Positions 1 to 12,374 of a stretch of DNA of 64,000 nt are shown here, piece after piece. Each line of letters starts with the position of its first letter. Within the stretch, counting starts at the first letter, position 1. The stretch spans positions 9,548,001 through 9,612,000 of the forward strand of contig JANTQA010000032.1 of NCBI GenBank assembly GCA_027625915.1, written 5' to 3'. The translations under genes were made by a program, and so were the position numbers. The notes under the pieces were generated by a model. The model made no database searches. It saw nothing but the letters and a program-made list of their open reading frames with translations, and was not told where the DNA came from. Origin of the DNA: Anaeramoeba flamelloides. Taxonomy: Eukaryota > Metamonada > Anaeramoebidae.

Positions 1-13
1 TGAAATTTTACTT

Positions 14-556
14 ATGGCACAATACACCACAACCCAATTCAAAGAACACTTTCTAACATTAGGGTTAAATCTAAAAATAGCATGGTTAAATACACAATTA
101 GAAAATATGAAAAACAAAAACAATCTTTCCTTTGATGAGATTGTTGGCAATCTATTCCATAAAATGTTAATCTCCGATCTTGGGGTTATAAGCCTTGGGC
201 TACTACCACAGAATTGTGAATTGTTAAATGAAAAACAACTTGAAAAAAGAACGATTCTTCAAGTTAACAGAATGATTAATATTGGGACAAAGCATAAAAA
301 AAAAGAAAAAGAAACAAAACACCGTTGTTTAAAATTTTTGCTAACAGATGGCATTCAAGAAATGTCTGGGTTTGAATATCACCGAATTCCTACAATCAAA
401 ATTGACGACGACAACAATATTCCTGGATTTAAAGTTGTTGTTACCAATACAGAGATAAGACACGGTCACTTTTTACTTTCGCAAAATAATTGTAAAAAAC
501 TAGGCGGATATGTTCAGTCATTGAAAGATCTAAGAATGAACCAACAACAGCTTTAA
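14..556 (+). CDS. RMI1: RMI1-like subunit of the RecQ helicase-Topo III complex
   Basis: The 180-residue product matches the N-terminal half of RMI1, the OB-fold scaffold that joins topoisomerase III to a RecQ/BLM helicase and promotes dissolution of double Holliday junctions in the nucleus. Visible landmarks: a helical N-terminus with W24 and the ISDLG stretch (family: LTDLR), the strand LQVNRMINIG (family LQVNxxxDV), then the OB-fold signature LLTDGIQEMSGFEYHRIP (family LTDGxxxxxGxEYxPIP), a GFKVVV strand and the closing LLSQNNCKKLGGYV (family LLxPxNxxxLGGxV). These are residues of about 75-170. There is no second C-terminal OB fold, so the size is closer to yeast Rmi1 than to the human protein. 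The reading frame stays open to the window edge upstream of the ATG, so the true start may lie outside. No intron is visible. TDRD3 shares this fold and is the main alternative. Confidence 0.85.
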   Translation: MAQYTTTQFKEHFLTLGLNLKIAWLNTQLENMKNKNNLSFDEIVGNLFHKMLISDLGVISLGLLPQNCELLNEKQLEKRTILQVNRMINIGTKHKKKEKETKHRCLKFLLTDGIQEMSGFEYHRIPTIKIDDDNNIPGFKVVVTNTEIRHGHFLLSQNNCKKLGGYVQSLKDLRMNQQQL

Positions 557-1599
557 AAGCAACGAAAAAGATCAATAATAATTCTTATTAACAAAATTAA
601 CAATACCTTTACTCTTATTACGAGCCAATCCTAGTATTTTACTTTTAAATACTGTAAAAACAAATTTTAGTTAGCCTGAACAAAAATTGATTTCTAAAAA
701 TTTTACGTTTTTTTTTAATAAATTTGTTCCAAAAATATGAAACTTTTAGGTTGATCCAAACGAGAAAGTGAAACTCGACAATATATTTCTTTTTTTAAAC
801 GACAACAGATATGAATTAATAAAAGAATAAAAATATTTGAGGAAGAAACAGAAATTCAAAAATCAAAAATAATTCTCCAAAAATCAAAAAAACAAAAACA
901 ACTCCCAAACATTTTTATTCGATCGTTAAATTGTTTTTTTGCTAGTGGAAACCTCAGGTTTGTTAACAAGAAACCTTCCCGTCATGGATAAACTCAAAAA
1001 GTTTTTTAGTTTTTTCTGGACAAAATGACAAATTTCGTAAAAAAACTTTTAATTTTCAGAAATCGATTTTTTGGGTGTGTTTAGACCTGATTTTTTTGAC
1101 ATCTAAATTTAACCTAGATAAGTCGGAATTAAGGATCTCATTTTCTTTGAATAAACTCTTCACAAAAGATAAACTAGCTACTTTTGAGTTTCAAGTCGGA
1201 ATTAGAAGAAAATAAAAACATTTTAGAATTAAATCTAAGAAAATGATATACACGTTATCCCACCAATTAAAATCCAAAATAACTGCATTTCACAGCAGAA
1301 TCATATTAAAGGTGCAATAAAGAAATGCCGAAATATTGATCGATCTTGTGATTTATGGAAATGAATACTTGAAGGTACTTTTTAAAATAGCTTTGTCAAC
1401 AATTAATATTTTCTTCAGCTTTAGAATTTGTACATTAATTGTGAATGTATAGCAAACTGGATAAAAATAAGATAATTGTTTAAAAATTTGAATCAAATAT
1501 ATCCAATTTTTCAAATTTGGAATCTTTTACAACACACCCGAAAAGACAAATAATACAACAATAAAATAGTTTTTATTCTCTATGCTTATTTTAAATTTT
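557..1599. other. Intergenic, no gene seen
   Basis: AT-rich sequence between the RMI1-like gene and the LINE remnant. No reading frame of interest, RNA gene or clear inverted-repeat element was seen. It ends in a long T run near 1599-1618. Confidence 0.6.
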
Positions 1600-2215
1600 T
1601 TTTTTTTTTTTTTTTTTATTATAAATGGAGGAAATTAATTTCCTCTTACAGCTGTTAGGTTTTCCATAATTTAAAAGAATTGAGTTGAATCTGTGATTTT
1701 ACTCATTTTTTTTTTGAATTATGGCTAATTGCTGTCAGGTTTTTTTTTAATTTCTGAAATAAAAAGAAAATTTCAAAAATTTTCAGTTTATTTCTGAAAT
1801 TAAAAAAGTACCTAGGCACTCTAAAGAAATTGATGGAACTTCCCTAATTTCTAAATTTTTGTTTAGAAATTTCAATAAAGAGTCATAATTTTCTTTATCA
1901 TTAACTAATGATAAAATAAATATCGATTCTTTATTTTGAATAATATCAAGAATATAATTCTTCATTACTTTTACTTAATTTGAATTAAATCTTTAATCCA
2001 AATTTTTCGATTTTTTTCAAAAAATAGGCAGTCCTAAAAAAAATGATCGATATCTTCATCTGTATCTAGGTTTAGAATCATTTTTACATAGGTTGCAGAA
2101 TTTTGTTTTTAATTTATTTTTATCATAGACATAAGAATATCTGTTTAGATAATTTGTGAAATTTCTTAATTTTAAAATGGAAGTTGAGCCTATCCATTTT
2201 AAATATTTTTTGTTG

Positions 2216-2372
2216 TTAGGTTTTTTTTATTTTAAGAAAGAAACAGAAAATTTATTTAATTTAAAGCTTATTTCTTAAATTAAAAAAAACCTGAGGTTAG
2301 CTTTTCCAGAATTTAAAAGAATTGAGCAAAATCTTTGATTTTTCTCTATTCTTTTGAATTCTGGAAAAGCTA
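2216..2372. repeat. Two adjacent long hairpins inside the LINE remnant
   Basis: 2216-2290 folds as AGGTTTTTTTTATTTTAAGA against its complement ending TTAAAAAAAACCT. 2299-2372 folds as AGCTTTTCCAGAATTTAAAA against TTTTGAATTCTGGAAAAGCT, with a loop ATC-TTTG-AT that is itself palindromic. Arms are about 33-35 bases with few mismatches. Related hairpins recur at 1657-1725, 1734-1815, 2765-2835, 3262-3344 and through 50.3-51.0 kb. Confidence 0.75.
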
Positions 2373-2679
2373 GGTAATTGACGACATGACCCCATAGAAA
2401 ATGATCGATATCTTTATAAAATTTCTATATTAGAATGATTTTTACATTAGTTGCAGAATTCTGTTTGAAATTTATTTTAATCAGCAACATATGAATATCT
2501 ATTTAAATAATTTGTGAAATTTCAAAATTTTAAAATGAAAGTTGAAACTACCCTTTTTAAATATTTTTTATCTTTAGGTTTTTTTAATTTAAGAAATACT
2601 GGCATTAACTTTTCTAGAATTTAAAAGAATTGAGTAAAATCTAAATTTTTTCAGTATTCATTTGAATACAGGAAAATTG

Positions 2680-3430
2680 TTGTTATGTTTTCTTGAGTTT
2701 TCTTTGTATTTGGAAAATCGATTGTTTTTTAAAATCAAACATAAAACCTCAACAAAACTGCCGTTAGGTTGTTTTAAAGAAATAAAAAGAAAATTTATTA
2801 AATTTTCAGTTTATTATTGAAATTAAAAAAAACCAAGGCACTTGACGATACTTTAATACACTCTACCACAAGATTGTTTGTTGATATTATTATTATAAAT
2901 AATAATTTTTCAATATTCTTGACTCTTCCATCGATAAATATTTACAATTAAGTTAAGTCTAAAATTAGTTATATTTGCTTTTAATAATTTTAAATTTTCT
3001 ATTTTAAATTGATATTTTAATCTTCTTTAGGAACTGTCCAACCTCTGAAAATAATCATAAAATCTGGGTATCTAATCAAAAAAAATCAATATATCTAATT
3101 TTTTAAAAAAAAAAATATTTTTAATATTACTAACAGAAAAAACTATCTAATTTTATTAGCCCTAATGGAAAATAACAGTAGATGGTTATATTTAGTAAAA
3201 AATTCTAAATAAAAATTTTGGAATTCGTGATGTTCCGTCAAGTGTCGTAGAGTACAATATGTTTTTTTTTAATTTCAGTAATAAAATGAAGTTTTAATAA
3301 ATTTTTTTTATTATTTCTTTAAGTAAAAACAACCTAACGGCAGTTTTATTGAGGTTTTATGTTTGATTTTAAAATCTATCCATATTCTAAATAAACAAAA
3401 AACCCAAAGAAAACCTCACGAAAATTTATT
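2680..3430. repeat. Large inverted repeat bracketing LINE sequence
   Basis: The left arm (about 2690-2865) and the reverse complement of the right arm (about 3232-3420) share, in order, AAAATCAAACATAAAACCTC, AAACTGCCGTTAGGTTGTTT, a T/A-rich hairpin and CACTTGACG. The roughly 370-base spacer is LINE sequence colinear with 33.44-33.6 kb. The whole block could therefore fold into a stem of more than 150 base pairs. Confidence 0.7.
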
Positions 3431-4389
3431 GATTTTCGAAATAAACAGAAAACTCAAGAAAGTCTAATGGTGTTTTCTAGAATTTAAAAGAATAGACAAA
3501 TAAACCAAAAATTCATTTAAATTATTGGTTTAATACTTAAATTAAAAAACCCAATGGGAAACAAGAGGAATGAAAAAATCCTCGCTTGAACAATAAAAAA
3601 AAATATTTTCATCTTTTTTTTTCGAAAATTTTAATGTGTGTAAAATGTGATCAAACCCTAGAATTTCGCATAAATTCTTTTCGAGTTTAAATCTTCTTTT
3701 GTATAGTGATATCAAGGCTTAGACAAGTAAAGATGCAGATTATTAATAATTCTCCGAGAATATGGATTGATTTTTAAAAATTTTTAAATATTTTTTTATT
3801 CATTCAAACATCAATAGAGTTAAAAAAAATTTGATTTAGATTAAAAATTATGAGCCAACAAAATAAAGTGTTGAATACATATTGATTTAAACCTTTCTTA
3901 TTTTACTCCATTCACTCATTTTTTATTGGTTCAAATTTTTTTTTAATATTTTTAAAACTATCTATTACTTATTTGAAGTTTTTTTGTAAATGGTTTTCTT
4001 TCTCTAACCAGATTCGGAAATATTTAATTTTTGATAAATGATTTGATTTTACGGTTTTATCAATATTTTAATTCATAATAAATTCTCAAATAATTTTATA
4101 AATTATTATTAATTGTTTATCAATTTATGAAACTGATCCTTCCATTATGTGAAAAAAAAACATCGACAAACATCTGAACATGATTTTTATTTTATTAATT
4201 TTTTCAATGACTAAATGACTCAATAAATCTTAAGAATGAAGGAGATAAGTCGATCTCCTTGATAAACCCCTAGTCCTTCTTTTTGATAATATTTTTTTAG
4301 TTATATTTTGATTTTTTCATTTCTAATGTATTTATCAAGAGAATAGTGTACTAATATATGTTTAATAGTATCAAAGCATTTTTAAGTCT

Positions 4390-4640
4390 AAATTTATAAA
4401 AATTTCACCAACAATTATTGATCAATCAAAAGATTAGATCCCTTAAACTAATCATATTGAACTTTTCTAATTAACTAAACTCAAATTTCAACCTACTATC
4501 TCCCAATTGAAAAAAAAATTTACAGTTCTAATGAAACAGATTATTAAACTTAGAAACAAAACATAAAAGACAAAAAAAGATAAAATTATTTTCAAATTGA
4601 AGGTATAATTTAAATTCTTTCCAATTTGAATTTAAAGTGC
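4390..4640. repeat. Copy of a dispersed repeat shared with 41.87-42.11 kb
   Basis: The order AACAATTATTGATC, TTAGATCCC, ACTAATCATA, then further down CCAATTTGAAT is shared with the region starting in the left arm of the foldback element at 41629-42535. A weaker relative lies near 47270-47520. No coding content. 4641-4903 is plain AT-rich sequence, probably the 3' flank of the DOCK gene. Confidence 0.5.
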
Positions 4641-4903
4641 AGTAAAGATGTTCTTTCCACTGTTTAAATTGTGTCCAAATTTTTGGAATTTAGTTTATAA
4701 AGAAGTAAAATCTTTGAGACATTTTAAATTTGAAATGTTAATAGAAACAAAAACCAAAATAATAAAAATTTTTCCTAATTCTCAAAAATTTTTGTTAATA
4801 TGAAAATAAATCTAAATATTAAAAAAAATACAATAAAATATCAAATATAAAACAAAAAAAAATAAAAAATATAAAAAGAAAAAAGAAAAACATTAACTAG
4901 AAT

Positions 4904-7900
4904 TTAATTAATTTCTTGATCTTGAAGATTATTTTCTATTAATTTGGAAATTGTTATATCTCTAAAAGCATTAACTGTCTTTTTACCTGATAAAATAGGG
5001 ATATAAATTTGTTTAATTTTCTCAAGAGCACTTACTAAAGTATTATGTAAATTTTGATGATTGTTTGATACCATATAAGAGTGCAATTGTAAGCCTTGTG
5101 ATAAATTCTCAATTAATAGCAGCAAGCATTTTTTGAATTTCTTAATGTGTGTTTGATTATATTTATCAACATTTTGCAAAAATGTTTTTGCAGTTTCAAA
5201 GGGCCCATCATTTACTTGAGGTATTAAAGAACCCGATAATAAAATTGCCAATTGGTTATAAGAATGGTCATACTGTGAAAATATTTCTTGGAATTGTTTA
5301 TTTTTATTTTGTATATCTAAAATGGCTGTTTCAATTGTTGTGAAGCTAATTTTTTTTGATTTAATTATTTTCATTCTTGTATTCATAAAGGGGAAAATGT
5401 TTTTTGTTTTATAGATATAACGAACTTGGTGGTATTTTTGTTTTATTTCTTTTTGATCATTCCCATTTCCATCTTCATTCTCATTTCTATCCTCATCCTC
5501 ATCACTGTTCTTGTCATCATTCTTCCTTCTTTTAATTTTTAAAGTTTGTTCATCGGAAAAAAATTTATTTGTTCCAAACATTTTTTGATATTCAGACTTT
5601 CTATTTTCATTTTCATTTTCATTTTCATTTTCATTTTTTGATTGTTTGATTGGAAAATATGGCCGTACTGATTTCATTGAAATATAAATTTTGTTTTTAT
5701 CTAATGAATCCTTTTTCATTTCATTTTCAGGAATAATTATTATATTATTTTTCGAGTATTTTTTTGAAAAGGTTTGCAATAATTTAGTTTTTAAATCAAA
5801 AATCATTATTTGTGGAGGAAATTTATAGATAAAGCTCGTATTGTGATTTTCCCCGAGCAATTTACCATAGAAATCAATTTTATAATAATAGCCAAACAGT
5901 GTAGTTTTATTAACCTTCTCATTAATTAAATCTTCATAGCAATGCTTTAAAGTATTATGTATCATCGAATTATTTTTAAAATCCTTTCTATATTTGTAAA
6001 TTTTGATCAAAATCTGATAAACCTCTACTAATAATTCTGATGCCTTTGCCTTGGTTAAATTATTGATGCAATCTAAAAGGCATGATATTAACCCCTCTTC
6101 AGAAAAGATATCCTTTTTGATATATTTCAAATTGGGCAATTTCTGTTTTCGATCATAGCATTCCTCGATTAATGTTTGATGTAAATGTATTAAATCCTTG
6201 GCACCGCGTGGCAACCAATGTCGGTTAGGGTTGATATGAAATAGATATTCGGAGATTGTTGCGCATTGATGCAATTGGGTTATACCAGCTTCAAGATAAT
6301 TGCTTCTAGATAATTGGAATTTTATTAACCTCTCAAGCCAAGAAAATCTAATATATGGCGTCTCCCAATGGAAATTCGCCACTCTTAGCAACAGATCTGC
6401 ATAATTTTGAGGGTCGAATTGTTGGTCTCGTATTCGAAAGGAATCTAATAATATTTTTCTTAAATTGTTGATTAATTGCTTACAATTTGATTTAAAGCCC
6501 TCGTTTCTAGAATTGCTTATCAAAGTTGATAATATCGATAAGGTTTTTTTATAAAAGATGATTTCCTTTTGGGTAAAATTTTTATTTAAATCATTTAGCA
6601 ATTTTTCATACGACAAATCTAATAAAATCGTGATTTTGGTAAGATTTTGATGATATCTATAACTAAATAATAAAAATAAATAAATGATGGTATTAGATAA
6701 TGCCCGAGTTTCATGGTTTACATATAAGGTTTTTTTAATAGTTAGTGAGATTAATTCCCCTAATAAATCATTTTCTTCATAAAATATTTTTCTTGAAAAT
6801 TTTTGAATGATCCAAATTAAGGTTTTCAAAATTTCGTTCGTAAAAAAATAACTCGCTTTAATTTTTAATAAATATAAAAAGATTTTAAATAAACTTCTTA
6901 AATTTACATATTTGTTATTGACGGATTCCTTAATTAATTCTGAATGAAATTTAATAAAAATATTTTCAATTAATTCTAAAATAATTGTGTTTGATTCATT
7001 GGAAATTCTTTTTTCAAAAATTTGTTTGATTTTGGGTATTTTTATTAAATGTATTTTTTTCTTTTTCTTTTTCGTAATTGTTTTTTTTTTTATTAGAATT
7101 AATATAATTATTATTAATATTATTTGTGCTTTTTTCATTTTTTAATTTGTCGTTTTTAATAAGGAAAATTACTTTTTTATTTTTTTTATTAATCAAATTC
7201 AAGTTTTTTAAATCAATCATTTCTTCATTAAAAGATAATGTTAAATTTTTAAGTTCATTTTTTTGTTCTTGTTCTTGTTCTTGTTCTTTTTCTTTTTCTT
7301 TTTCTTGTTTTTGTTTTTGTTTTTGTTTTTGTTTTTGTTGCTTTTCGGTTTTGCTTTTGTTTTCAGTTTTCCCTTCTTTTTCTTTTCTTTTTTCTTTTTC
7401 TTTTTTGTTTTCCTTTTCCTTTTCCTTTTCCTTTTCCTTTTCCTGTTTATTTTTATGTTCTTTTTCTTGTCCATGTTCTTGTTCCGGTTCTTGTTCTTGT
7501 TCTTGTTCATGTTCTTTTTCTTTTTCTTTTTTTTGTTCCTTTAATTGTGCTTTTTTCTTGTTTTTTTTTTTTTCCTCCTTTTCTTTTTCTTTTTCTTTTT
7601 CTTTTTCTTTTTCTTTTTTCTTCTTATTGTTCTTTTTTTCTTTTTTCTTCTTATTGTTTAAATTATCATTTTTTTCATTTTTATCCTCATCATTATTATC
7701 ATTACTACTGGTAATGGTGTCGTTGTTTGTGGTGGCGCTGTTATTCTCATTATTAGTTTCATCTTCGATAGTATCAATTTTAGTCCATTTATTCTCTAAT
7801 TTAATTTTATTTTTATTTTTTGATTTATTATTATGATCTTCAAAATCAATATTCTTGATATTCTCTTTTTCCTTTTTTTTTTGTTCTTTTTCTTCCTTAT

Positions 7901-10900
7901 TATTTTGGTAAATGTTTTTTTTTAATTGCTCTTTACTTAAATATTCAAAAGAATTCAAACATAATATTATTAATTTCCAAAAAATTTTAATTTTAGAATT
8001 TCTTTCTATTTTTAGCCAATGGAAAAAAAAATTTTGATTCATATGTTTTATTATAATTAAGAAATTAATAAATACTAGCCTTTGAATATTCAATGGGAAC
8101 TTTTTTATAATATCAATTTTTTCAATTAATATCAAGATATAAGAAAAATAGATTGAAAATATATTTGATTTGAAATTATGATGATCCATTAATTCATTTT
8201 TGTTTTGACTTTCCTTGTTTTTGCTTTCATTTTCACTTTTACTTTTTGTGTGTTTATTTTGCTTATTATTTTTGGCATCTTTGTTTTTATTTTTAATGTT
8301 GTTTTGATCAGTATTATTGTCAATAAATTTTAATTTGATTAAATGGTCAAATAATAGATTAGTAAACCAATTGTTAGCCTTTTCAAAATTAATAGCATTA
8401 TCGATATGATCCAAATTCGAAAACAATTTCAAATAAATATTCATAAAAATACCAGTCAATGGATGCTTTTGGCATAAATAATTAAAAGTGTTGCAATTTT
8501 TAGGAAAGACATATATGATGGGGAAATTGAGCTGAATGAAATAGTTTTTTTTCAACAAAATATCTAATATTTGTAATTTAAATAATATTAAATTTTTATT
8601 TTTGTCATTTTTTTCCAAATCAAAATTTTTTAAATAACTTAATACTAATTGATATACAACTCCCCGATCAAATAGCGTGAATAAGGATGTAATTGTTTCT
8701 GCAATTGAGTGGTTAATTAAAATTGCAAAGTTTACATTATTTTTTAAATTAATTATTAATTGTTCAAATAATAAATTAAATAGTTCTTGGAATTGCTCAA
8801 AAAAATTTATATTAAAAACTTCATTAATATCATTGCCATTGCCATTTAACTTGATGATTTGATTTAATTTCTTTATTTTATTTAAATATAATATAATTGA
8901 TTTTATAATGATTTTAAATAAAAAGCTGCTCACTGAAACTAAATCGTTATTTATTTTTTTCCTTCTTCGAGAAGTGGAACTCTTCAGACAATGGATCCAT
9001 AGCCAAAGTATTTCAAGAAATAAAAAAGTTTCGTTATCCGAAGACTGAAATCTTTTCAAATAATATTCCAAATACAAATTGATATGATCAATTTTTTTCA
9101 AATTTTTTGATTCGTCCTGGATTGTATTTAAATATTTTATTAAATGTAAAAAAATTTGGATTTTGGGTTTCTTTTTTTCTATTGATAACAGAGAATCGAA
9201 ATACATTTCTAAAATGGGGTGCAAATATTGAATCAAAATATGTAATGGTTGAATATTTAATTCTAATAAATTTTCAATAAATTCATCAATAGGTGCACGT
9301 TTACTATCTAATTTAGCCCAATTATTATATGTTTCAAATAAAATTTCATTTTTTGGATAAATTGTGCTTGTTAATTGTATTTTTAATTGGAAAATGGTTT
9401 TGATGGGCTTTGAATTTTTTGAATTAATTTCTCCTTGATTATTCAAATATTCAGTTTCATTCAATTTTGGATATATCTTTAATTCTTGTGCCTTATTGTT
9501 ATATCTGCATAGGTTAATATAACTTAGATGTAATACAGAAAAGCCAATTAATTTCTTACTATTTTTCTGCTTATTTAAGGTATAAAATTTAAATAATAAA
9601 TGATCAGTTTCATCAAAAATTGGCTTTAGTGCGATTTTAATCTCATCAAAAAAGCTTAGAATATCCTTTTGTTGTTTAATAATGATATTTCGTTTAAATT
9701 GAAATCTTGACTCATTTACTTGCCCATATATCCTTTTTAACCCTTGATCATATAAACTTGGGGTTTTTTTATATTCAACATCAATGATTATCAGATTAAA
9801 TTCCTTCTTTAAATTAATTAACCCAACTGGATATAAAAATAAATTATGATAATATTTTAAATTGCAATTTAAATTTGGTTTATTTGAAAATTTTTGTAAT
9901 ATGATCCCTTTAATTTCATTAATATTGCTATTTCGATTTCTGTTTTTGTTTTGGTTGATATTTTTAGTATTTGTATCTTTATTATTGTTGCTTTTTGTGT
10001 TTGTTGAAGGTTTTGTTTCTTTTGGTTTTTCTTTTGTTTTTTCTTTGGGTTTTTCTTTTGGTTTTTTTTTTCCTTTTTCTTTGTGTTTTTCTTTTTCTTT
10101 GTGTTTTTCTTTTTCTTTGTGTTTTTCTTTTTCTTTGTGTTTTTCTTTTTCTGTGTGTTTTTCTTTTTCGGATTCTTTTGATTTTTCTTTTTCCTCTGTT
10201 TCTTCTTCTGGTTGTTCTGATTGTTCTTTGTTTTTCTTGTTCTGTTTTTTCATATTTAATTCCTTTTCAGACCCTTCGGATTCTTCTTCTTCCTCCTCTT
10301 CTTCTACTGATTCTTCTTTATTAATTTTATTCATATTCTTCTTTTTGTTCTCATAGTCATTTCCCTTCTCCTTCACATCTCCATTTTCATTGTTTACTAG
10401 TAATGTATTATTAAAAGCAATGAATTGGAAATTAGAATCAATAATTTTGTTACCAAGTTGATTAATTTTACCAATTTCCCAGATTTTAGCAGTCAAATAT
10501 CCTGGTATTTCTAATTTCTTTATAAATTCTAGACTAGATTGATCTGTAATTATAAAATTATTTATTTCTTGATCTAATTCACTTTTGGTATATTTTAATA
10601 TAGGATTCAAATTAACACCATTTTTTAAACTTGCATCAATTTTTAAATGATTAGAATCAATTAATGGGAAGACTAAAAAACCTAAATCTTGATAACAAAT
10701 GGTGCGGTTTAATTGGAAATTTTTTATAAAATCCAATTGTTGTTGGTTTTTTTTACTCAGCTTTTGCTTGTTTCTTTTTTTATTCAAATGATGGAAATAA
10801 TCTTTAATCATTGTATCGTAACGGCCGGAATATTTTTTTTGAATTCGAATAATTAAGAATATTTTTTGGTTTTCATTTTTGTTAATTTTGAAAATACATC

Positions 10901-12126
10901 TTTTTGTTTTTGTCACTTCACTGATTTTTTTTTTTTTAATTTTTGAATTATTCTTTGGATCATTTTGTGTTTCCTTGTCACCCTCTTTTTCCAGGGTTGG
11001 GAATTGGAAATAATAATTTTCAGATAATCTAATTTGGTTAATGGAATCATAAAGAGAGACACTGCATCGATATTTTTCATTTAGTAAATCTTTATTTTCA
11101 TTTAGCCGAGTGAAATTTAGCGAGATTGGCTCAAAGACAATTAGTCTTTCGTTGGGGTTGATTTCGTTCATTTTCATTTCCTTCGTTTCCTCTTTGAATT
11201 TCTCTTCAAAGAAGGTTTCAAATTTATATGGCACAGTCTTGGGATCCAAATTTGATTCAAAAAAGTCTTCAAGCAAGGAAAACCTTTGTTCCTTCCTTTG
11301 CGCTCTTACTTTAAGAAATTCCTTTGTTGAAAATCGCTGTTTTAATAAACAAGAAGAATAATCACTTGCATTGACCTTTGTATTCAGAACTTTGCTAACC
11401 TCGATGTCTTCAATTTCCTTTTCCTTTTTGTTCCCCTCAACCTGATTCTTTGTGAACATGGAGATAAAGGAGCGCTTTCTCCTCAAATTTTGTTGTATTT
11501 TGTAGTCGTTCGGGTTCTCATGCGCTAGCTGGGTTTCTAAACCATCTTTCTTTTTATTTCTTCCATCCGTTTTTGGCTGTGTTTTGAACTTTAATTTCTG
11601 AAAGTGCTCAATTCGATCAATTTCATATTCCATACTGCCTTGCAAGTCACTAATGATCCTCCTTTTATTTACCATCTTTCGAATGACAGAAGATGTGTTC
11701 AGGTCAATTTGTAACAACGGCTTTGAAAAACAAGACAAACATAGACTTTGAAATGTCGGATCGTTGGCCGTAATCAATTTTTTCTGTTTTTTTTTTTTTT
11801 TTTGTTAATTTTTTTGTTAATTTTTTTTTTTTTTTTTGTAGTTGTGATTAAGGAGAAAAAGAAAAACGAATTTCAAACAAGAAAGAGAAAATCGATCGAA
11901 GTCACGTTGGGAAAACAAAAAAAAAATTTACGCGGATATTAGCAGAGGGCAAATGGTAAGGTGTGTATTTTTTAATAAAGATGAATTTTGGTGAATAACA
12001 AAACAATTTATAATGAACATCTTTTGTTATACTAGTCGAGAGAAATTCTGTTTCTAGATCACATTCTCTTAACTGTGAAGTGAAGGTTTGTTTTTTGTTT
12101 GTTTCTTCATTTTCCTCTTCACTCAT
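4904..12126 (-). CDS. DOCK-family (zizimin/DOCK6-11 type) Rho GTPase exchange factor
   Basis: Predicted exons: 11932-12126 (ATG at 12126; donor GTAAAT), then 7173-11783 (acceptor ACAG), then 4904-7066; about 2,320 residues. DHR-1/C2 domain: 9.5-9.85 kb encodes LFLYPVGLINLKKEFNLIII and later FFDEIKIALKP and HLLFKFYTL, as in DOCK9 (lipid binding). DHR-2: 6.2-6.4 kb has RFSWLERL and the EAGITQLHQCA helix; 5.2 kb has GSLIPQVNDGP, the conserved QVNxGP segment of the catalytic lobe that ejects nucleotide and Mg2+ from Rac/Cdc42. Two long K/E-rich runs (about 10.07-10.33 and 7.26-7.64 kb) separate the domains. Exon 1 was chosen because the next frame opens only at TTG and both sides of the proposed intron are phase 0. 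Around 7014-7138 two frames overlap: either a 106-nt intron (7067-7172, weak acceptor) or a length difference in an 11-base T run at 7081-7091. Confidence 0.92.
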
Positions 12127-12374
12127 TAAAAATATCTTTTTGAAATCAGTTTGTTTTTTTTGAGTAAAAAATGAAAAAATATTGTTTTCGACTGAAACTT
12201 ATGAGTAGTAATACTGTGTCTTACATTTTTGAATTAGCTACACATTTTTGTTTTGAATTTTTTACAATTTTGTATTATGAAATTGGGAGATCAAAATTCA
12301 CTAGTTTTATAATTAAAAATTTATTACAATTTTACACTTTTTAAAACTTTCAATTTAATCACCTTTTGATTTTA

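Larger units (their letters stand above)
1600..4385 (-). mobile_element. Decayed LINE (non-LTR) ORF2 remnant, 3' half
   Basis: Read on the minus strand, broken frames recall non-LTR reverse transcriptase. From 4385 downward: CFDTIKHILVHYSLDKY (motif A style, FDxIxH) and then GLGVYQGDRLISFILKIY (motif B, family GVRQGxPLSPxLFNIY). 3590-4145 is colinear with the thumb/C-terminal part of the second remnant at 33.6-34.1 kb. 1783-1965 encodes the C-terminal tail FILSLVNDKENYDSLLKFLN, shared almost exactly with copies at 33.1 and 50.7 kb. The 3' region holds GGAGGAAATTAATTTCCTC, a short palindrome also present in the other copies. Many stops and insertions interrupt it; several inserts are hairpins (see separate entries). 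The 5' half is missing. Confidence 0.75.

Noticed and set aside
7126-7836. Long plus-strand F/S-rich open frames opposite the DOCK gene
   Set aside because: They are the antisense of K/E/Q-rich repeats on the coding strand; no start context or homology.
9862-10356. Plus-strand S/F/C-rich frames over the second K/E-rich block
   Set aside because: Same antisense effect of a low-complexity coding repeat.
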